64,000 bases of DNA from Sphaerothrix epifaneia. Lineage in GTDB: Bacteria > Cyanobacteriota > Cyanobacteriia > Phormidesmidales > Phormidesmidaceae. The notes below the pieces were generated by a model that was not told where the DNA came from, did not search any database, and was given only the letters and a program-made list of their open reading frames with translations. Location of the stretch: contig NZ_JBHZOL010000021.1 of assembly GCF_042788235.1 (NCBI RefSeq), positions 1-64,000 of the forward strand, read 5' to 3'. Shown here one piece after another: positions 17,321 through 26,604 of this stretch (the first letter of the stretch is position 1; the number at the start of each line of letters is the position of its first letter). The position numbers and the translations under genes are program-made.

Positions 17321-17703
17321 CTTGTTTTCTCCGTTTTTTAACACCATCGCTACCCCAACGCTGAGTTGCCAGCTAGGAGGAAGCGATCTGAGCGATCGCT
17401 GGTTTGGCCAAAGTTGCTCAAGTCGCGATCGCCGTTTAAGCAAAAATTAATTCACATCTGTTAAGAAACTTAACAAGATAAGCCCCAAAGCCTAATCCTG
17501 CTTTGGTTAGACATCCTGATCAACCCGTCTCTGGCTCAGGGTGAGTTGTTATGGAGCGCTTCTCTAACTGGGGAGGTTTGTCATAGAGCCGTACAAACGG
17601 TCAAAAGCGAATGGCTTTTAGGGCTGATTGCTTCTTGGCCAAAAGCCTCCCATTCTAGGAGTGGACATGATAAAGATCTAGCTAGCGTAACAGGGACTTG
17701 CTC
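17321..17703. other. divergent promoter region of HCP and gshB
   Basis: 383 bases. It contains a short hairpin AAAAGC-GAATG-GCTTTT at 17603-17619 on the gshB side. The bases TTAACAAGATAAG and nearby A+T-rich runs could hold promoter elements, but none is clear. HIP1 sites near 17395-17430 flank the HCP side. Confidence 0.35.
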
Positions 17704-18672
17704 GTGAAATTTGCGTTTATCATCGATCCAATTGAGCGTCTAGATCCGGGCCACGATACCAGTGTGGCCTTAATGGAAGCAGCGCAGCAGCTAGGGCACG
17801 AAGTTTGGATTACTAAAGCCAGTCATCTGAGTGTGGCGGATGGAAAAGCTTGGGCTTTCTTGCAACCTGTTGAGCTAGTGCCAGTTGACTTGCAAAACGG
17901 TCATTGGGTGGCGGCAGAAAGCTGGTTTGCGGTAGAGCAGCCAATTTTGCGACAGCTAGAAGAGATGGATGCGGTTTTTATGCGAACCGATCCACCTGTG
18001 ACCATTCCCTATCTCTATGCCACCTACATTTTGGATTATGTCGATCCCCGTAAGACCCAGGTGATCAACTCGCCCCAGGGGCTAAGAGCCGCTAACGAAA
18101 AAATGTATGCTTTACAGTTTACAGAGGCTATCCCAGATACCCTTGTGAGCCAGGATAAGCCAGTGATTCGAGCCGCGATCGAACGTTGGGGCGGTCAAGG
18201 GGTGTTGAAGCCGCTAGGCGGTAAAGCCGGGGAGGGCATTTTGTTTTTAGAGGCGGGCGATCGCAACTTTAATTCCATGATTGAAATCAGCACCCAGCAA
18301 GGGCGAACCCCCATCATGGTACAAACCTACCTACCAGCAGCCAAAGAAGGCGACAAACGAATCATATTGCTCAATGGAGAGCCGATTGGAGCGGTCAACC
18401 GCATTCCCACAGGCAGCGAGTTTCGCGGCAATATGGCCGTAGGCGGACGTATTGCTAAAGCCGCCATTACCGAGCGAGAACAGGAAATTTGTCGTTTGCT
18501 AGCGCCTACTCTCAGACGAGATGGGTTAATCTTTGTGGGCATTGACGTGATTGGTGGCTATTTGACCGAAGTCAACGTCACTAGCCCAACCGGAATTCGT
18601 GAGATCGATCGCCTTGATGATGTGCGCTTGGGCCAGCAAGTGATTAAGTGGGTCGAAAACGCTCAGCAATAG
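17704..18672 (+). CDS. gshB: glutathione synthetase
   Basis: Joins gamma-glutamylcysteine and glycine with ATP. 322 residues from GTG 17704 (the protein then begins MKFAFIIDPIERLDPGHDTS, the family N-terminus), with AGGGAC upstream; the TTG two codons earlier is less likely. The ATP-grasp fold shows FMRTDPPVTIPYLYATYILD, the phosphate-binding ERWGGQGVLKPLGGKAG loop, and the metal-binding IGGYLTEVNVTSPTGIREID at the end. It stands at the head of a short plus-strand run but is about 99 bases from the next gene. Confidence 0.96.
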   Translation: MKFAFIIDPIERLDPGHDTSVALMEAAQQLGHEVWITKASHLSVADGKAWAFLQPVELVPVDLQNGHWVAAESWFAVEQPILRQLEEMDAVFMRTDPPVTIPYLYATYILDYVDPRKTQVINSPQGLRAANEKMYALQFTEAIPDTLVSQDKPVIRAAIERWGGQGVLKPLGGKAGEGILFLEAGDRNFNSMIEISTQQGRTPIMVQTYLPAAKEGDKRIILLNGEPIGAVNRIPTGSEFRGNMAVGGRIAKAAITEREQEICRLLAPTLRRDGLIFVGIDVIGGYLTEVNVTSPTGIREIDRLDDVRLGQQVIKWVENAQQ

Positions 18673-18771
18673 AGATCCGATCGAACGTTAGACGTTAACA
18701 TAAAGCAACAATTCTGGGATGTAAGATTTCATATGAATTGGCAATATCGCTCTGTTTCTCCTTTAGGAGCA

Positions 18772-19815
18772 ATGAATCGTCGTCGCTTTGTCCGCTACAG
18801 CGCGATCGCTGTCGGTAGCAGTTTGGTAGCCGCTTGCACGGGCGGTAGTCAACCATCTTCAACCGAAACGACTGAAACGGGCGCAACCGCAGAACTTACC
18901 CCTGTTACGTTTGGCACTAATTGGTACGCCCAAGCCGAGCATGGCGGCTTTTATCAGGCCGTTGCCACCGGACTCTATAACGACTATGGCCTGGATGTAA
19001 CCATCAAAATGGGGGGGCCTCAGGTCAACGGAACGCAGCTTCTCATGGGTGAGGCGATTGACTTTTTTATGGGCTTTGGTGCCGATGCCATCAACGCTGT
19101 GCAAGAAGGAATTCCCAAAGTTACAGTAGCCGCGATCTTTCAAAAAGATCCCCAGGTTTTGCTAGCCCACCCTAACCAAGGAATTGAGACTTTAGCGGAT
19201 CTAAAAGGTCGCCCTGTTTTTATTTCTGCCTCGGCCAACACTACTTACTGGCCGTTGCTGGTGGCCAAATATGACTTCACCGAAGACATGAAGCGGCCTT
19301 ATAACTTCAATCCTGGCCCTTTTCTTGCCGACCCGAATTCTGCTCAGCAAGGTTATCTCAGCTCGGAACCGCTAGCTATTCAAAAAGAAGGGGGCTTTGA
19401 GCCTGTGGTCTTTTTGCTAGCTGACTATGGATATGATCCTTACTCCACCACGATTGAAGCGCGTAGGGCAATGGTAGAGCAAGACCCTGATTTGGTGCAG
19501 CGCTTTGTGGAGGCTTCGATTAAAGGTTGGTACAGTTACTTTGAAGATCCAGCCCCTGGTAATGAGCTAATCAAGCAAGACAACCCAGAAATGACCGACG
19601 AGCAGTTGGCCTACGGTCTGGAAAAAATGCAAGAGTACGGCATTGTTATTTCTGGGAGTGCTGAAACCGATGGCATTGGAGCCATGACTGATGAGCGCTG
19701 GCAGTCTTACTTTGAAACGTTGGTAGACGCAGAGCTGGTAGAAGCAGGCACTGACTATACTCAGGCCTATACGCTGGAGTTTGTAAACAAAGGAGCCGAT
19801 TATTATCAGGCGTAA
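18772..19815 (+). CDS. NMT1/THI5-like ABC transporter substrate-binding lipoprotein
   Basis: 347 residues from ATG 18772, with TTTAGGAGCA directly upstream; the 13-codon extension from 18733 is not needed. The N-terminus MNRRRFVRYSAIAVGSSLVA has a twin-Arg pattern and ends in the lipobox VAAC. The mature protein has the NMT1/THI5-type periplasmic binding fold (TPVTFGTNWYAQAEHGGFYQ, ETLADLKGRPVFISASANTT). Ligands in this family include formylaminopyrimidine, riboflavin, sulfonates and nitrate-like compounds; I cannot choose, and no TPP riboswitch is seen upstream. An ABC ATPase follows, but no permease. Confidence 0.85.
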   Translation: MNRRRFVRYSAIAVGSSLVAACTGGSQPSSTETTETGATAELTPVTFGTNWYAQAEHGGFYQAVATGLYNDYGLDVTIKMGGPQVNGTQLLMGEAIDFFMGFGADAINAVQEGIPKVTVAAIFQKDPQVLLAHPNQGIETLADLKGRPVFISASANTTYWPLLVAKYDFTEDMKRPYNFNPGPFLADPNSAQQGYLSSEPLAIQKEGGFEPVVFLLADYGYDPYSTTIEARRAMVEQDPDLVQRFVEASIKGWYSYFEDPAPGNELIKQDNPEMTDEQLAYGLEKMQEYGIVISGSAETDGIGAMTDERWQSYFETLVDAELVEAGTDYTQAYTLEFVNKGADYYQA

Positions 19816-19867
19816 ACCCGGTGCCCCTTGTTTTGTTTTTGCCCACCCGGTTATGCGCTGCTCGTCT

Positions 19868-20617
19868 ATGATTACGCTGAGTCAAGTTGACAAAATTTAT
19901 CCGAATGGCACTGTAGCCCTACAGGGGGTTGATTTAACGGTACGGCGGGGGGAGTTTGTCAGCCTAGTGGGGCCGTCGGGCTGCGGTAAAAGTACGGTAC
20001 TCAAGCTGATTGCCGGACTGGGACGAACCAGTAGCGGCGAGATTCACTGGCAGTTGCCAGAAGCGGAGCGGCAGCTGGCTTTTGTCTTTCAAGATGCAGC
20101 GCTGATGCCCTGGGCAACGGTAATGGACAACGTGCATTTGCCTTTAAAGCTCAAAGGGCGATCGCTGACAGCAGCCCGCGCCGATATTTATCAAGCGCTA
20201 CATTTAGTTGATCTGAACGGGGCAGAAAAACGCTATCCGCGCCAGCTTTCGGGGGGGATGAAAATGCGGGTGTCGATCGCCCGTGCTTTAGTGACTCAGC
20301 CCAACGTGTTGCTGATGGATGAACCCTTTGGCGCGCTAGATGAAATGACCCGTAGTAAGCTCAACAGCGATTTGCTCCATTTATGGGAGCAGTATCACTG
20401 GACAGTTATTTTTGTCACCCATAATATTTATGAGGCTGTTTATCTTTCCAATCGGGTGGTGGTGATGGCGGCGCATCCGGGGCGGATAGTCGCCGATGTG
20501 ACAATCAAGGCAGCTTATCCCCGCGACGAAGCCTTTCGCACTTCTCACCTGTTTAGCGACTATTGTCGTGAGGTTTTGGCTCAGCTTGCCCTGGCTGAAG
20601 ACTCTGCGATCGCCTAA
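19868..20617 (+). CDS. ABC transporter ATPase (TauB/SsuB/ThiZ type)
   Basis: 249 residues from ATG 19868 (a start five codons earlier, at 19853, is possible). Walker A GPSGCGKST, Q-loop FVFQDAALMPWATV, signature LSGGMKMRVSIARAL, Walker B VLLMDEPFGALDE and the switch His in FVTHNIYEAVYL are all present. It is 53 bases after the binding-protein gene and 19 bases before the CysQ-like gene. The membrane permease expected between or beside them is missing from the window, so the system must use a permease encoded elsewhere or be incomplete. Confidence 0.9.
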   Translation: MITLSQVDKIYPNGTVALQGVDLTVRRGEFVSLVGPSGCGKSTVLKLIAGLGRTSSGEIHWQLPEAERQLAFVFQDAALMPWATVMDNVHLPLKLKGRSLTAARADIYQALHLVDLNGAEKRYPRQLSGGMKMRVSIARALVTQPNVLLMDEPFGALDEMTRSKLNSDLLHLWEQYHWTVIFVTHNIYEAVYLSNRVVVMAAHPGRIVADVTIKAAYPRDEAFRTSHLFSDYCREVLAQLALAEDSAIA

Positions 20618-20635
20618 TTTTCTCAGGCTCAACCG

Positions 20636-21508
20636 ATGTCAGACCAACCTACCCCCCGTCAAATTTTAGAAATCTTGCTACCCCATTTGCGGGTAGCCGC
20701 CGCCTATGCCCAGCAGATTCAAAGCCAAATTGTGGCCCATCCGGATAAAGACCAAGGGGACAATTTCTTTGCGACAGCCCTCACAGATGCCGATTTATCG
20801 ATTCAAACCTTTGTAGAGGTGGCGCTGTTGGGGCTGTTTCCTCAAGTGCGCTTTTACGGTGAAGAGTATGAGAAAACCTACAACACCCCCTATTTTCGGG
20901 CGATCGATTTGGGGCCAGCGGATGACTATTTAATTACGCTTGATCCGATTGATGGCACCCGATTTTATTTAGATGGCCATCCCAACTATCAGATTATTTT
21001 GAGCGTTCTCAATGCCGATGACTTTGAAGCGGTTTTAGCTATCAGTCCAGCGCAAAATACTTACTACTATGCGCTGCGGGGAGCCGGAGCCTTTAAAGGC
21101 ACTTTGCTCGACAACTTGAATCAATGCTTGCCATTGCAGCCAGAATCCGTATCAAATACGGTGCTGCTGGGCTGGAAAATGGCAGCAGTAGCGGACTATT
21201 TAAGCGATCGCTATCAAGTCATTCGCGTCAAAACCGACTACTCTGCGAATACACCTATTCCAAACGTTAATGGCTTGCTCAGTGGCGACTTAGCAGGGGC
21301 GATTCTTTCCACGGGTAAGTTTATTGATGGAGCGGCGCTAGCCTTTATAGCACGGGAAATGGGCTATCGGGTAACCACTCACGATGGCGCAGCGCTGCCG
21401 CCGCTGCATCAGTGTGAAAATTACCAGTGGCCGGGTCTAGCGATCGCATCTACCGATCAAGTACATCAAGACTTGCTGCAGGCGTTAGCCAGTTGCTCAC
21501 CGTCATAA
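20636..21508 (+). CDS. inositol monophosphatase family protein (CysQ-like)
   Basis: 290 residues. Metal-dependent phosphatase fold: GEEYEKTYN (metal Glu), LDPIDGTRFYLDGHPNYQ (DPIDGT motif) and KFIDGAALAFIAREMG near the end (the usual WDxA segment, here IDGA). The family includes 3'(2'),5'-bisphosphate nucleotidase, inositol monophosphatase and fructose-bisphosphatase-like enzymes. It starts 19 bases after the ABC ATPase gene and may be cotranscribed with it; if the transporter carries sulfur compounds, a CysQ role would fit, but that is inference. Confidence 0.85.
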   Translation: MSDQPTPRQILEILLPHLRVAAAYAQQIQSQIVAHPDKDQGDNFFATALTDADLSIQTFVEVALLGLFPQVRFYGEEYEKTYNTPYFRAIDLGPADDYLITLDPIDGTRFYLDGHPNYQIILSVLNADDFEAVLAISPAQNTYYYALRGAGAFKGTLLDNLNQCLPLQPESVSNTVLLGWKMAAVADYLSDRYQVIRVKTDYSANTPIPNVNGLLSGDLAGAILSTGKFIDGAALAFIAREMGYRVTTHDGAALPPLHQCENYQWPGLAIASTDQVHQDLLQALASCSPS

Positions 21509-21708
21509 CCAGACAATAAACCTGGTCTTTAGGGTTGGCGGATGGCAAGGGGTCATAAAGACGCAGATATAGCCTTGCAAAATGGTTTAATCAAACGGCT
21601 CACCCGCAGCTACCGACCCGCTTGTGTCGTCCGAGGGAAGTTTTCATCCCCCTATTTTTCATAAAATAAACGGCAAATTTAACCACAGTGACGGGCGCTA
21701 ATTAATCT

Positions 21709-22374
21709 ATGGCAACTTGTTTGGTAACTGGGGCAAATCGCGGCATTGGCTATGAATACTGCCGCCAACTGCAAGAACGGGGCGATACGGTTATTGCTGT
21801 TTGCCGTTCAGCCACCGCTGAGCTAAAAAACTTAGGTGTGCGAATAGAAACAGGGGTAGACATTACGTCTGAATCAGCCGTTTCAGATCTGGTTCAGCGT
21901 TTAGATCAAATCCCTATTGATATTTTGATCAACAACGCTGGCATTTTGGCACGAGTGTCGCTTGACAACCTCGACTTTGACAGCATTCGTCAGCAATTTG
22001 AGGTCAATGCCTTAGGGCCGCTACGGCTGACTCAGGCGCTTTTGCCCAATCTCCGTGCAGGTTCAAAAATCATCATCATGACCAGCCGTATGGGTTCAAT
22101 TGCCGACAACACTTCCGGCGGTTCTTACGGCTATCGGATGTCTAAAGTTGCGGTTTCAATGGCAGGCAAATCGTTAGCCCATGACCTCAAGCCTAAAGGG
22201 ATTGCCGTGGCTATTTTGCATCCCGGCTTGGTCAGCACCCGCATGACAGGCTATACCAGCAGCGGCATTTCTGCTACCGAATCAGTGCAAAATTTACTCC
22301 AGCGCATCGATCAGCTAAATCTGGATAACACAGGTACCTTTTGGCACGCCCAAGGCGAAGTTTTGCCTTGGTAA
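21709..22374 (+). CDS. short-chain dehydrogenase/reductase
   Basis: 221 residues, classical SDR: TGANRGIG (residues 8-14), NNAG (75-78), Ser in MTSRMGS (126), and the catalytic Tyr142-x3-Lys146 (YRMSK). The segment HPGLVSTRMTGY is the usual substrate-loop start. The sequence resembles C-factor/sniffer-like SDRs that act on carbonyls with NAD(P)H; the substrate is unknown. It stands alone, 200 bases after the phosphatase gene, and converges with hisB. Confidence 0.9.
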   Translation: MATCLVTGANRGIGYEYCRQLQERGDTVIAVCRSATAELKNLGVRIETGVDITSESAVSDLVQRLDQIPIDILINNAGILARVSLDNLDFDSIRQQFEVNALGPLRLTQALLPNLRAGSKIIIMTSRMGSIADNTSGGSYGYRMSKVAVSMAGKSLAHDLKPKGIAVAILHPGLVSTRMTGYTSSGISATESVQNLLQRIDQLNLDNTGTFWHAQGEVLPW

Positions 22375-22455
22375 GCAGCGGCTAGCGTTCAAGGGGGCAG
22401 TGTTCCTAGCAGGCCGCCATTAGCGGGACGTTTTGACCAATCCGGCTCATCCGCG

Positions 22456-23094
22456 CTAGAGAACGCCTTTAGAACTGGGAATGGTATTGGCTCGGCGGGG
22501 ATCAACTTCGGTTGCCATCCGCATAGCCCGTGCAAACGCTTTAAACGTCGCTTCAATGATGTGATGAGAATTGAGGCCGTCTAGCTGGCGAATGTGCAGT
22601 GTCATCTGGCTATGATTGACAACTGCCACAAAAAACTCGCGTACAAGTTGAGTGTCATAAGTCCCCACGCGCTGAGTGGGAATTTCCAGGCCATAGCTGA
22701 GGTGAGGCCGCCCCGAAAAATCAAGCGCTACCTGCACCAAAGACTCATCAAGCGGTGCCACAAAATGCCCAAAGCGAACAATGCCTTTGCGATCGCCTAG
22801 GGCTTCTTTTAAGGCCATGCCTAAGGTGATACCGACATCTTCGTTCGTGTGGTGGTCGTCAATTTCTAAATCGCCTTTGGCCTGCACATCGAGATCAAAC
22901 AGCCCATGTGAAGCAATTTGATGCAGCATGTGATCTAGAAAGGGAATGCCCGTCTTAGCTGTACAGCGACCGCTGCCATCAATATTGAGGCTGACCTGCA
23001 CATCTGTTTCACCCGTCTTGCGGCTAATGGAGGCTGTGCGGCTAGGGGTGGAAAGATTGGCAACCGGAGAAATCTGGCGATCGCGAGTTTGCAT
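22456..23094 (-). CDS. hisB: imidazoleglycerol-phosphate dehydratase
   Basis: Sixth step of histidine synthesis. 212 residues, monofunctional form. Metal-site motifs are all present: PFLDHMLHQIASHGLFD, IDDHHTNEDVGI and GLNSHHIIEATFKAFARA. About 20 N-terminal residues before RTASISRKTGETDVQ are variable. ATG 23094 is followed by HIP1 sites. No other his gene is adjacent. Confidence 0.97.
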   Translation of the reverse strand: MQTRDRQISPVANLSTPSRTASISRKTGETDVQVSLNIDGSGRCTAKTGIPFLDHMLHQIASHGLFDLDVQAKGDLEIDDHHTNEDVGITLGMALKEALGDRKGIVRFGHFVAPLDESLVQVALDFSGRPHLSYGLEIPTQRVGTYDTQLVREFFVAVVNHSQMTLHIRQLDGLNSHHIIEATFKAFARAMRMATEVDPRRANTIPSSKGVL

Positions 23095-23256
23095 AGCAAT
23101 TGATAGAGTGCGGCGATCGCTGTCTTTGCATAAAAACAGCGGTGGTTTCTAGCTTACCGCAGTCAGGGTCGCGATCGCTGAGCCAAAACGGCTTCGTCCC
23201 TTGGCTCTGCTTGCCTCAACAACCCAGCAAACTGAGCCAATCGGGCTTTTGGGCGG

Positions 23257-24108
23257 CTAGAGAGTCATTTGCTTAAAGAAGGGCAGCAAAGCCTCGCTGA
23301 CTTTGTCTGACCAGTCTTCTTGGGCATAGTGCCCGACCTGCTCAAGCCCTACGAATTCACCGTGGCTGAACTGCTGAGCAAACGTTTCAGCTTCACTGGC
23401 GGAAAGCCACGGGTCGCTGAGTCCCCAGGCAACCAAAGTTGGCTTTTGCCAGTCTTTGAAGCCGCTGGCAAGTTCTGCCATGATGGCTTTAAGTTGCAAA
23501 TTGCGCACGGTGACAAACAAAGCTCTGCCAGCCGCAGAACTGGTCAAAAACGGACGGCGGTAAACGTCTAAATCGGCGTCGTCTACCTGATAGGGGCCGC
23601 CCCCCTCCAATGTGCGATCTACCAGCAGCGGATCTTGCGTAGCCATTTCCCCCACTAGAGGCAGGCCAAGCTGTTGAATCTTCCAGGGAAGTTTGGCCGC
23701 TGGAGACAGCGGCATATTGAGAATGGCCAAACGCTCAATTTGATCTGGGTGTTGCTGGGCGTACTTCAGCCCCACCGAGCCGCCTAAATATCCCTGAACT
23801 ACCAGATTAAAGCGCTCCAGCGCTAAAGCCTCAACCAACTGCTCTAAGCCTTGCAAAAAAGCGGTTGGGGTGTAGGCAAAGGTGCGTTTATCCGGCTTGT
23901 CAGAAAAGCCGTGGCCGATCCAATCGGGGGCGATCGCCCGAAAGCCCTGCTTGGCCAGATCGCTCATCACGCCCCGCCAGCTATAGCTCTGAGCCACAAT
24001 GCCGTGTAGCAGCAAAACGGGCGGTTTGTCACTCTCGCCAATTGGCACCGCTTCCCGGTAAAACCAGTTGAGTCCTCCAGCTTGAATTTGACTTTCTGTT
24101 ACCGCCAC
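23257..24108 (-). CDS. alpha/beta hydrolase-fold protein lacking the usual nucleophile
   Basis: 283 residues from GTG 24108. Oxyanion-hole HGI (VLLLHGIVAQSYSW), APDWIGHGFSDKP, acid Asp in WGLSDPW and catalytic His in VGHYAQEDW are typical of haloalkane dehalogenase/epoxide hydrolase-like proteins. At the nucleophile elbow the sequence is VVQGYLGGSVG, with no Ser, Asp or Cys in the central position. Chloroplast and cyanobacterial relatives with such elbows exist as far as I recall, and their activity is unclear. It could be a non-enzymatic or unusual hydrolase. It stands alone, 162 bases from hisB. Confidence 0.85.
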   Translation of the reverse strand: MAVTESQIQAGGLNWFYREAVPIGESDKPPVLLLHGIVAQSYSWRGVMSDLAKQGFRAIAPDWIGHGFSDKPDKRTFAYTPTAFLQGLEQLVEALALERFNLVVQGYLGGSVGLKYAQQHPDQIERLAILNMPLSPAAKLPWKIQQLGLPLVGEMATQDPLLVDRTLEGGGPYQVDDADLDVYRRPFLTSSAAGRALFVTVRNLQLKAIMAELASGFKDWQKPTLVAWGLSDPWLSASEAETFAQQFSHGEFVGLEQVGHYAQEDWSDKVSEALLPFFKQMTL

Positions 24109-24313
24109 AATCTTACCTACAGGAAATTCAGTGGCTTGAGCTTATCGCTTGCGCTGTACCAACGCAAGCAATGTAAGGATTTGCAATTATTGCCAAAAAC
24201 AGAAAATTCCAGACAGAAGGCAAGAAAAAAGGTTTTCTACAGGTAGCTTTTGGCTATTTAAGTGCCCCAACCTGATGGCGACATATCTAGATCAAAACCA
24301 CTTTTTTCGGCCA

Positions 24314-25654
24314 TTAGCTATTAGCCGTTGCAGGAGCCAAGTTTGAACTAGGCGACAGCCGCACCCGCAAACCAGACTGGGGCCGCAGCGTAGGGATGGG
24401 GTTCATTGACAAATTTTGGTTGGGCAATAGCTCCCAGCGATAGTGGCGCAACAGCGAAGCCACCACAATTTTCATTTCCATCTGGGCAAAGGCCAAGCCA
24501 ATACAAACTCTAGGCCCACCCCCAAACCCCACTAAACTGTAGTCAAAGCGTTTGTGTTCAGCTCGATCAGGGCTAAAGCGATCGGGATCAAACTGAGTGG
24601 GGTCATCGTAGCAGCGGCGATCGCGGTGAGTGGCTTCAATTCGGTACAAAGCCATCCAGCCCGCCGGAACCTGATAGCCGTTGTATTCAAAAGCTTTAAT
24701 CACGCCTCGAAAACCACCCGCCACCGGAGGATATAGCCGCTCAACCTCTTTGAGCACCTGATCGAGGTAGGGCATCTGGCGTAGTTGCGCCAAACTCAGC
24801 GGCCCTTGCGCCGCTAGAGTTGCCTGCTCAGCGATCGCTTGCTGATAAACAGTCTGATGCTGAGCCAGCGACATCACCAAAGAAGTGAGCATTGAAGTGG
24901 TGGTTTCGTGTCCAGCAAACAACATGAGTAGTGCCTGCACTTTGATTTCTTCTAAGCTCAGGGCGTTGCCCGCTTCGTCTCGGCTTTGCAGCAGCAAACT
25001 CAAAGCGTCTTGAGCCGGATTTTGTTGCCGTTCGGCAATCACCTTTTCAATATGAGCTAGCAAGCGATCGCGAGCTGTTAGCGCTTTCCCATAAGGTGTC
25101 CAGCCCCACCGAATGGGCAGCATAAACAACCCCCCAGTCAAATCACTAAACCAACGAGACAGGCGATCGCCCTGCTCTGCGGGCTGGTTGCCAATCAGCA
25201 AAACACTGGCAATTTCAAAGGTAAGTTGCTTCATCTGGTCGAACCAGGCAAACTCCCCCAGGTGCGCCCACTGGGTTAAGTAGCGCTGGGTGATTTGCTG
25301 CATAGTGTCAAAATAGCTTTCCAGCGCTTTGCCGTGAAAGGCAGGCATCAGCAGTTTGCGATTGCGGCGATGCTGCTCACCTTCTTGTAAAAATAGCGAC
25401 TCTCCCAAAAGTTCTCGAAACGTCGGCGGCCAACCTTCGCGCCAGGAAAAGTGATCCATGTGGCTAGAAAGGAGGAAACGATTGGCTTCTGGCCCCACCA
25501 TGACGACCGTCGGTCGCCCCAAAATATGCGTTTTGAAAATGGAGCCATAGCGAGCCTGACGTTTATCAGCAAATTGGCGATCGAAGAGAAAGCTAGGCGT
25601 TTCGCCCACCCAGGGCAAGCCAAAAGTACCTGGTGGTAACGGTAGAGAAGACAT
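24314..25654 (-). CDS. cytochrome P450, CYP120-like
   Basis: 446 residues from ATG 25654. I-helix oxygen-binding AGHETTTS (247-254), K-helix E303-x-x-R306, the meander, and the heme loop FGGGPRVCIG with Cys384. No membrane anchor, as usual for bacterial P450s. The PPG start (LPLPPGTFGLPWVGE) and overall sequence resemble cyanobacterial CYP120, whose studied member hydroxylates retinoids. No ferredoxin or reductase gene is adjacent. It lies 72 bases downstream of the CDF transporter gene on the same strand. Confidence 0.92.
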   Translation of the reverse strand: MSSLPLPPGTFGLPWVGETPSFLFDRQFADKRQARYGSIFKTHILGRPTVVMVGPEANRFLLSSHMDHFSWREGWPPTFRELLGESLFLQEGEQHRRNRKLLMPAFHGKALESYFDTMQQITQRYLTQWAHLGEFAWFDQMKQLTFEIASVLLIGNQPAEQGDRLSRWFSDLTGGLFMLPIRWGWTPYGKALTARDRLLAHIEKVIAERQQNPAQDALSLLLQSRDEAGNALSLEEIKVQALLMLFAGHETTTSMLTSLVMSLAQHQTVYQQAIAEQATLAAQGPLSLAQLRQMPYLDQVLKEVERLYPPVAGGFRGVIKAFEYNGYQVPAGWMALYRIEATHRDRRCYDDPTQFDPDRFSPDRAEHKRFDYSLVGFGGGPRVCIGLAFAQMEMKIVVASLLRHYRWELLPNQNLSMNPIPTLRPQSGLRVRLSPSSNLAPATANS

Positions 25655-25726
25655 ACACAATTAGCTCTGTGGAAGGCTAGCAGAGAGAGATGAAGGCAAA
25701 ACGCTAGGCTTGCTGCTGGCAACAGC

Positions 25727-26479
25727 CTACTGACGTTCCCGGCTGCTGGCAATACGGTCGTTGCTGGACTGCACCTGGATTTGCTGAGAAAATTGGCCGA
25801 GATCCCAGGTAGATAGTCCCTCAGCGATGGGGCGAATTGAAGGACGATGGCGCATGGCTCGCCAGCTCTGAACCATCAGCGGCATAGCACTCACCATAAT
25901 TAAGCCAGCTACCAGCAATCCCACTAGGCTATCGATCCAAGTCCACTGCCAAATCGCCACTGCGATCGCCGCAAAAATGACGCCAACCGAACTCAACGTA
26001 TCCGCTACAACATGTAGAAAAGCTGCCCTCAAGTTCAAATCTTGCAGGCTTTCTCGATGCAGCCAATATAGGTTAATCCCATTGACACCTAGCCCCACCA
26101 AGGCCGTCACTAACATGGGCAAACTCAAAATTTCGCTTGGGGGTGATTGCAGGTGGCGCAGGGCTTCCCAGGCAATCATTCCTGCCATCACCACTAAGCT
26201 GAGGCTATTGATCAAGGCAGCCGTGCCTTCAATCCGCGTTTGCTGCTGGGCGGCGGCCCACCGGGCTAACCAGGTTGCTATTAGCGCCAGCCCTAAAGCT
26301 GACGTATCGGCTAGCATATGCCCGGAGTCAGCAATTAGCGCCAAGCTGTGGCTAAAACGACCTGCGACAAGTTCAAATCCAGCAAATCCGCCAACCAGCG
26401 CGATCGCGCCAATTAGCAAGTTTGCTTTTTGTCGAGCCGCTTGCACATGATCACAGTTGGGAGATAAACAGGGTTGCAT
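25727..26479 (-). CDS. cation diffusion facilitator transporter, short form
   Basis: 250 residues from ATG 26479 (the frame runs six codons further to a TTG). Six membrane segments; metal sites DSGHMLAD (Asp51, His54, Asp58) in TM2 and HVVADTLSS in TM5. Such proteins exchange Zn, Mn or Fe for protons. The Cys/His N-terminus (MQPCLSPNCDH) may bind metal. The cytosolic ferredoxin-like C-terminal domain is missing: only about 40 non-hydrophobic residues follow TM6. This short form occurs in some CDF proteins. Upstream of the P450 gene. Confidence 0.88.
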   Translation of the reverse strand: MQPCLSPNCDHVQAARQKANLLIGAIALVGGFAGFELVAGRFSHSLALIADSGHMLADTSALGLALIATWLARWAAAQQQTRIEGTAALINSLSLVVMAGMIAWEALRHLQSPPSEILSLPMLVTALVGLGVNGINLYWLHRESLQDLNLRAAFLHVVADTLSSVGVIFAAIAVAIWQWTWIDSLVGLLVAGLIMVSAMPLMVQSWRAMRHRPSIRPIAEGLSTWDLGQFSQQIQVQSSNDRIASSRERQ

Positions 26480-26604
26480 TAATCGGCAATAGGTCAAGAG
26501 GTTGAGAAATTAAAGGCTCAATCGGATGACGCCAAATCTGCTTGAATAGATTCCTCTAGCAGTGTAGACCGAAGCTAGCGATTCAGGTAACGATCTCAAC
26601 CCTT

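Noticed and set aside
18673..18771. TPP riboswitch upstream of the THI5-like binding protein
   Set aside because: No CTGAGA-type core or matching second half is present in the leader.
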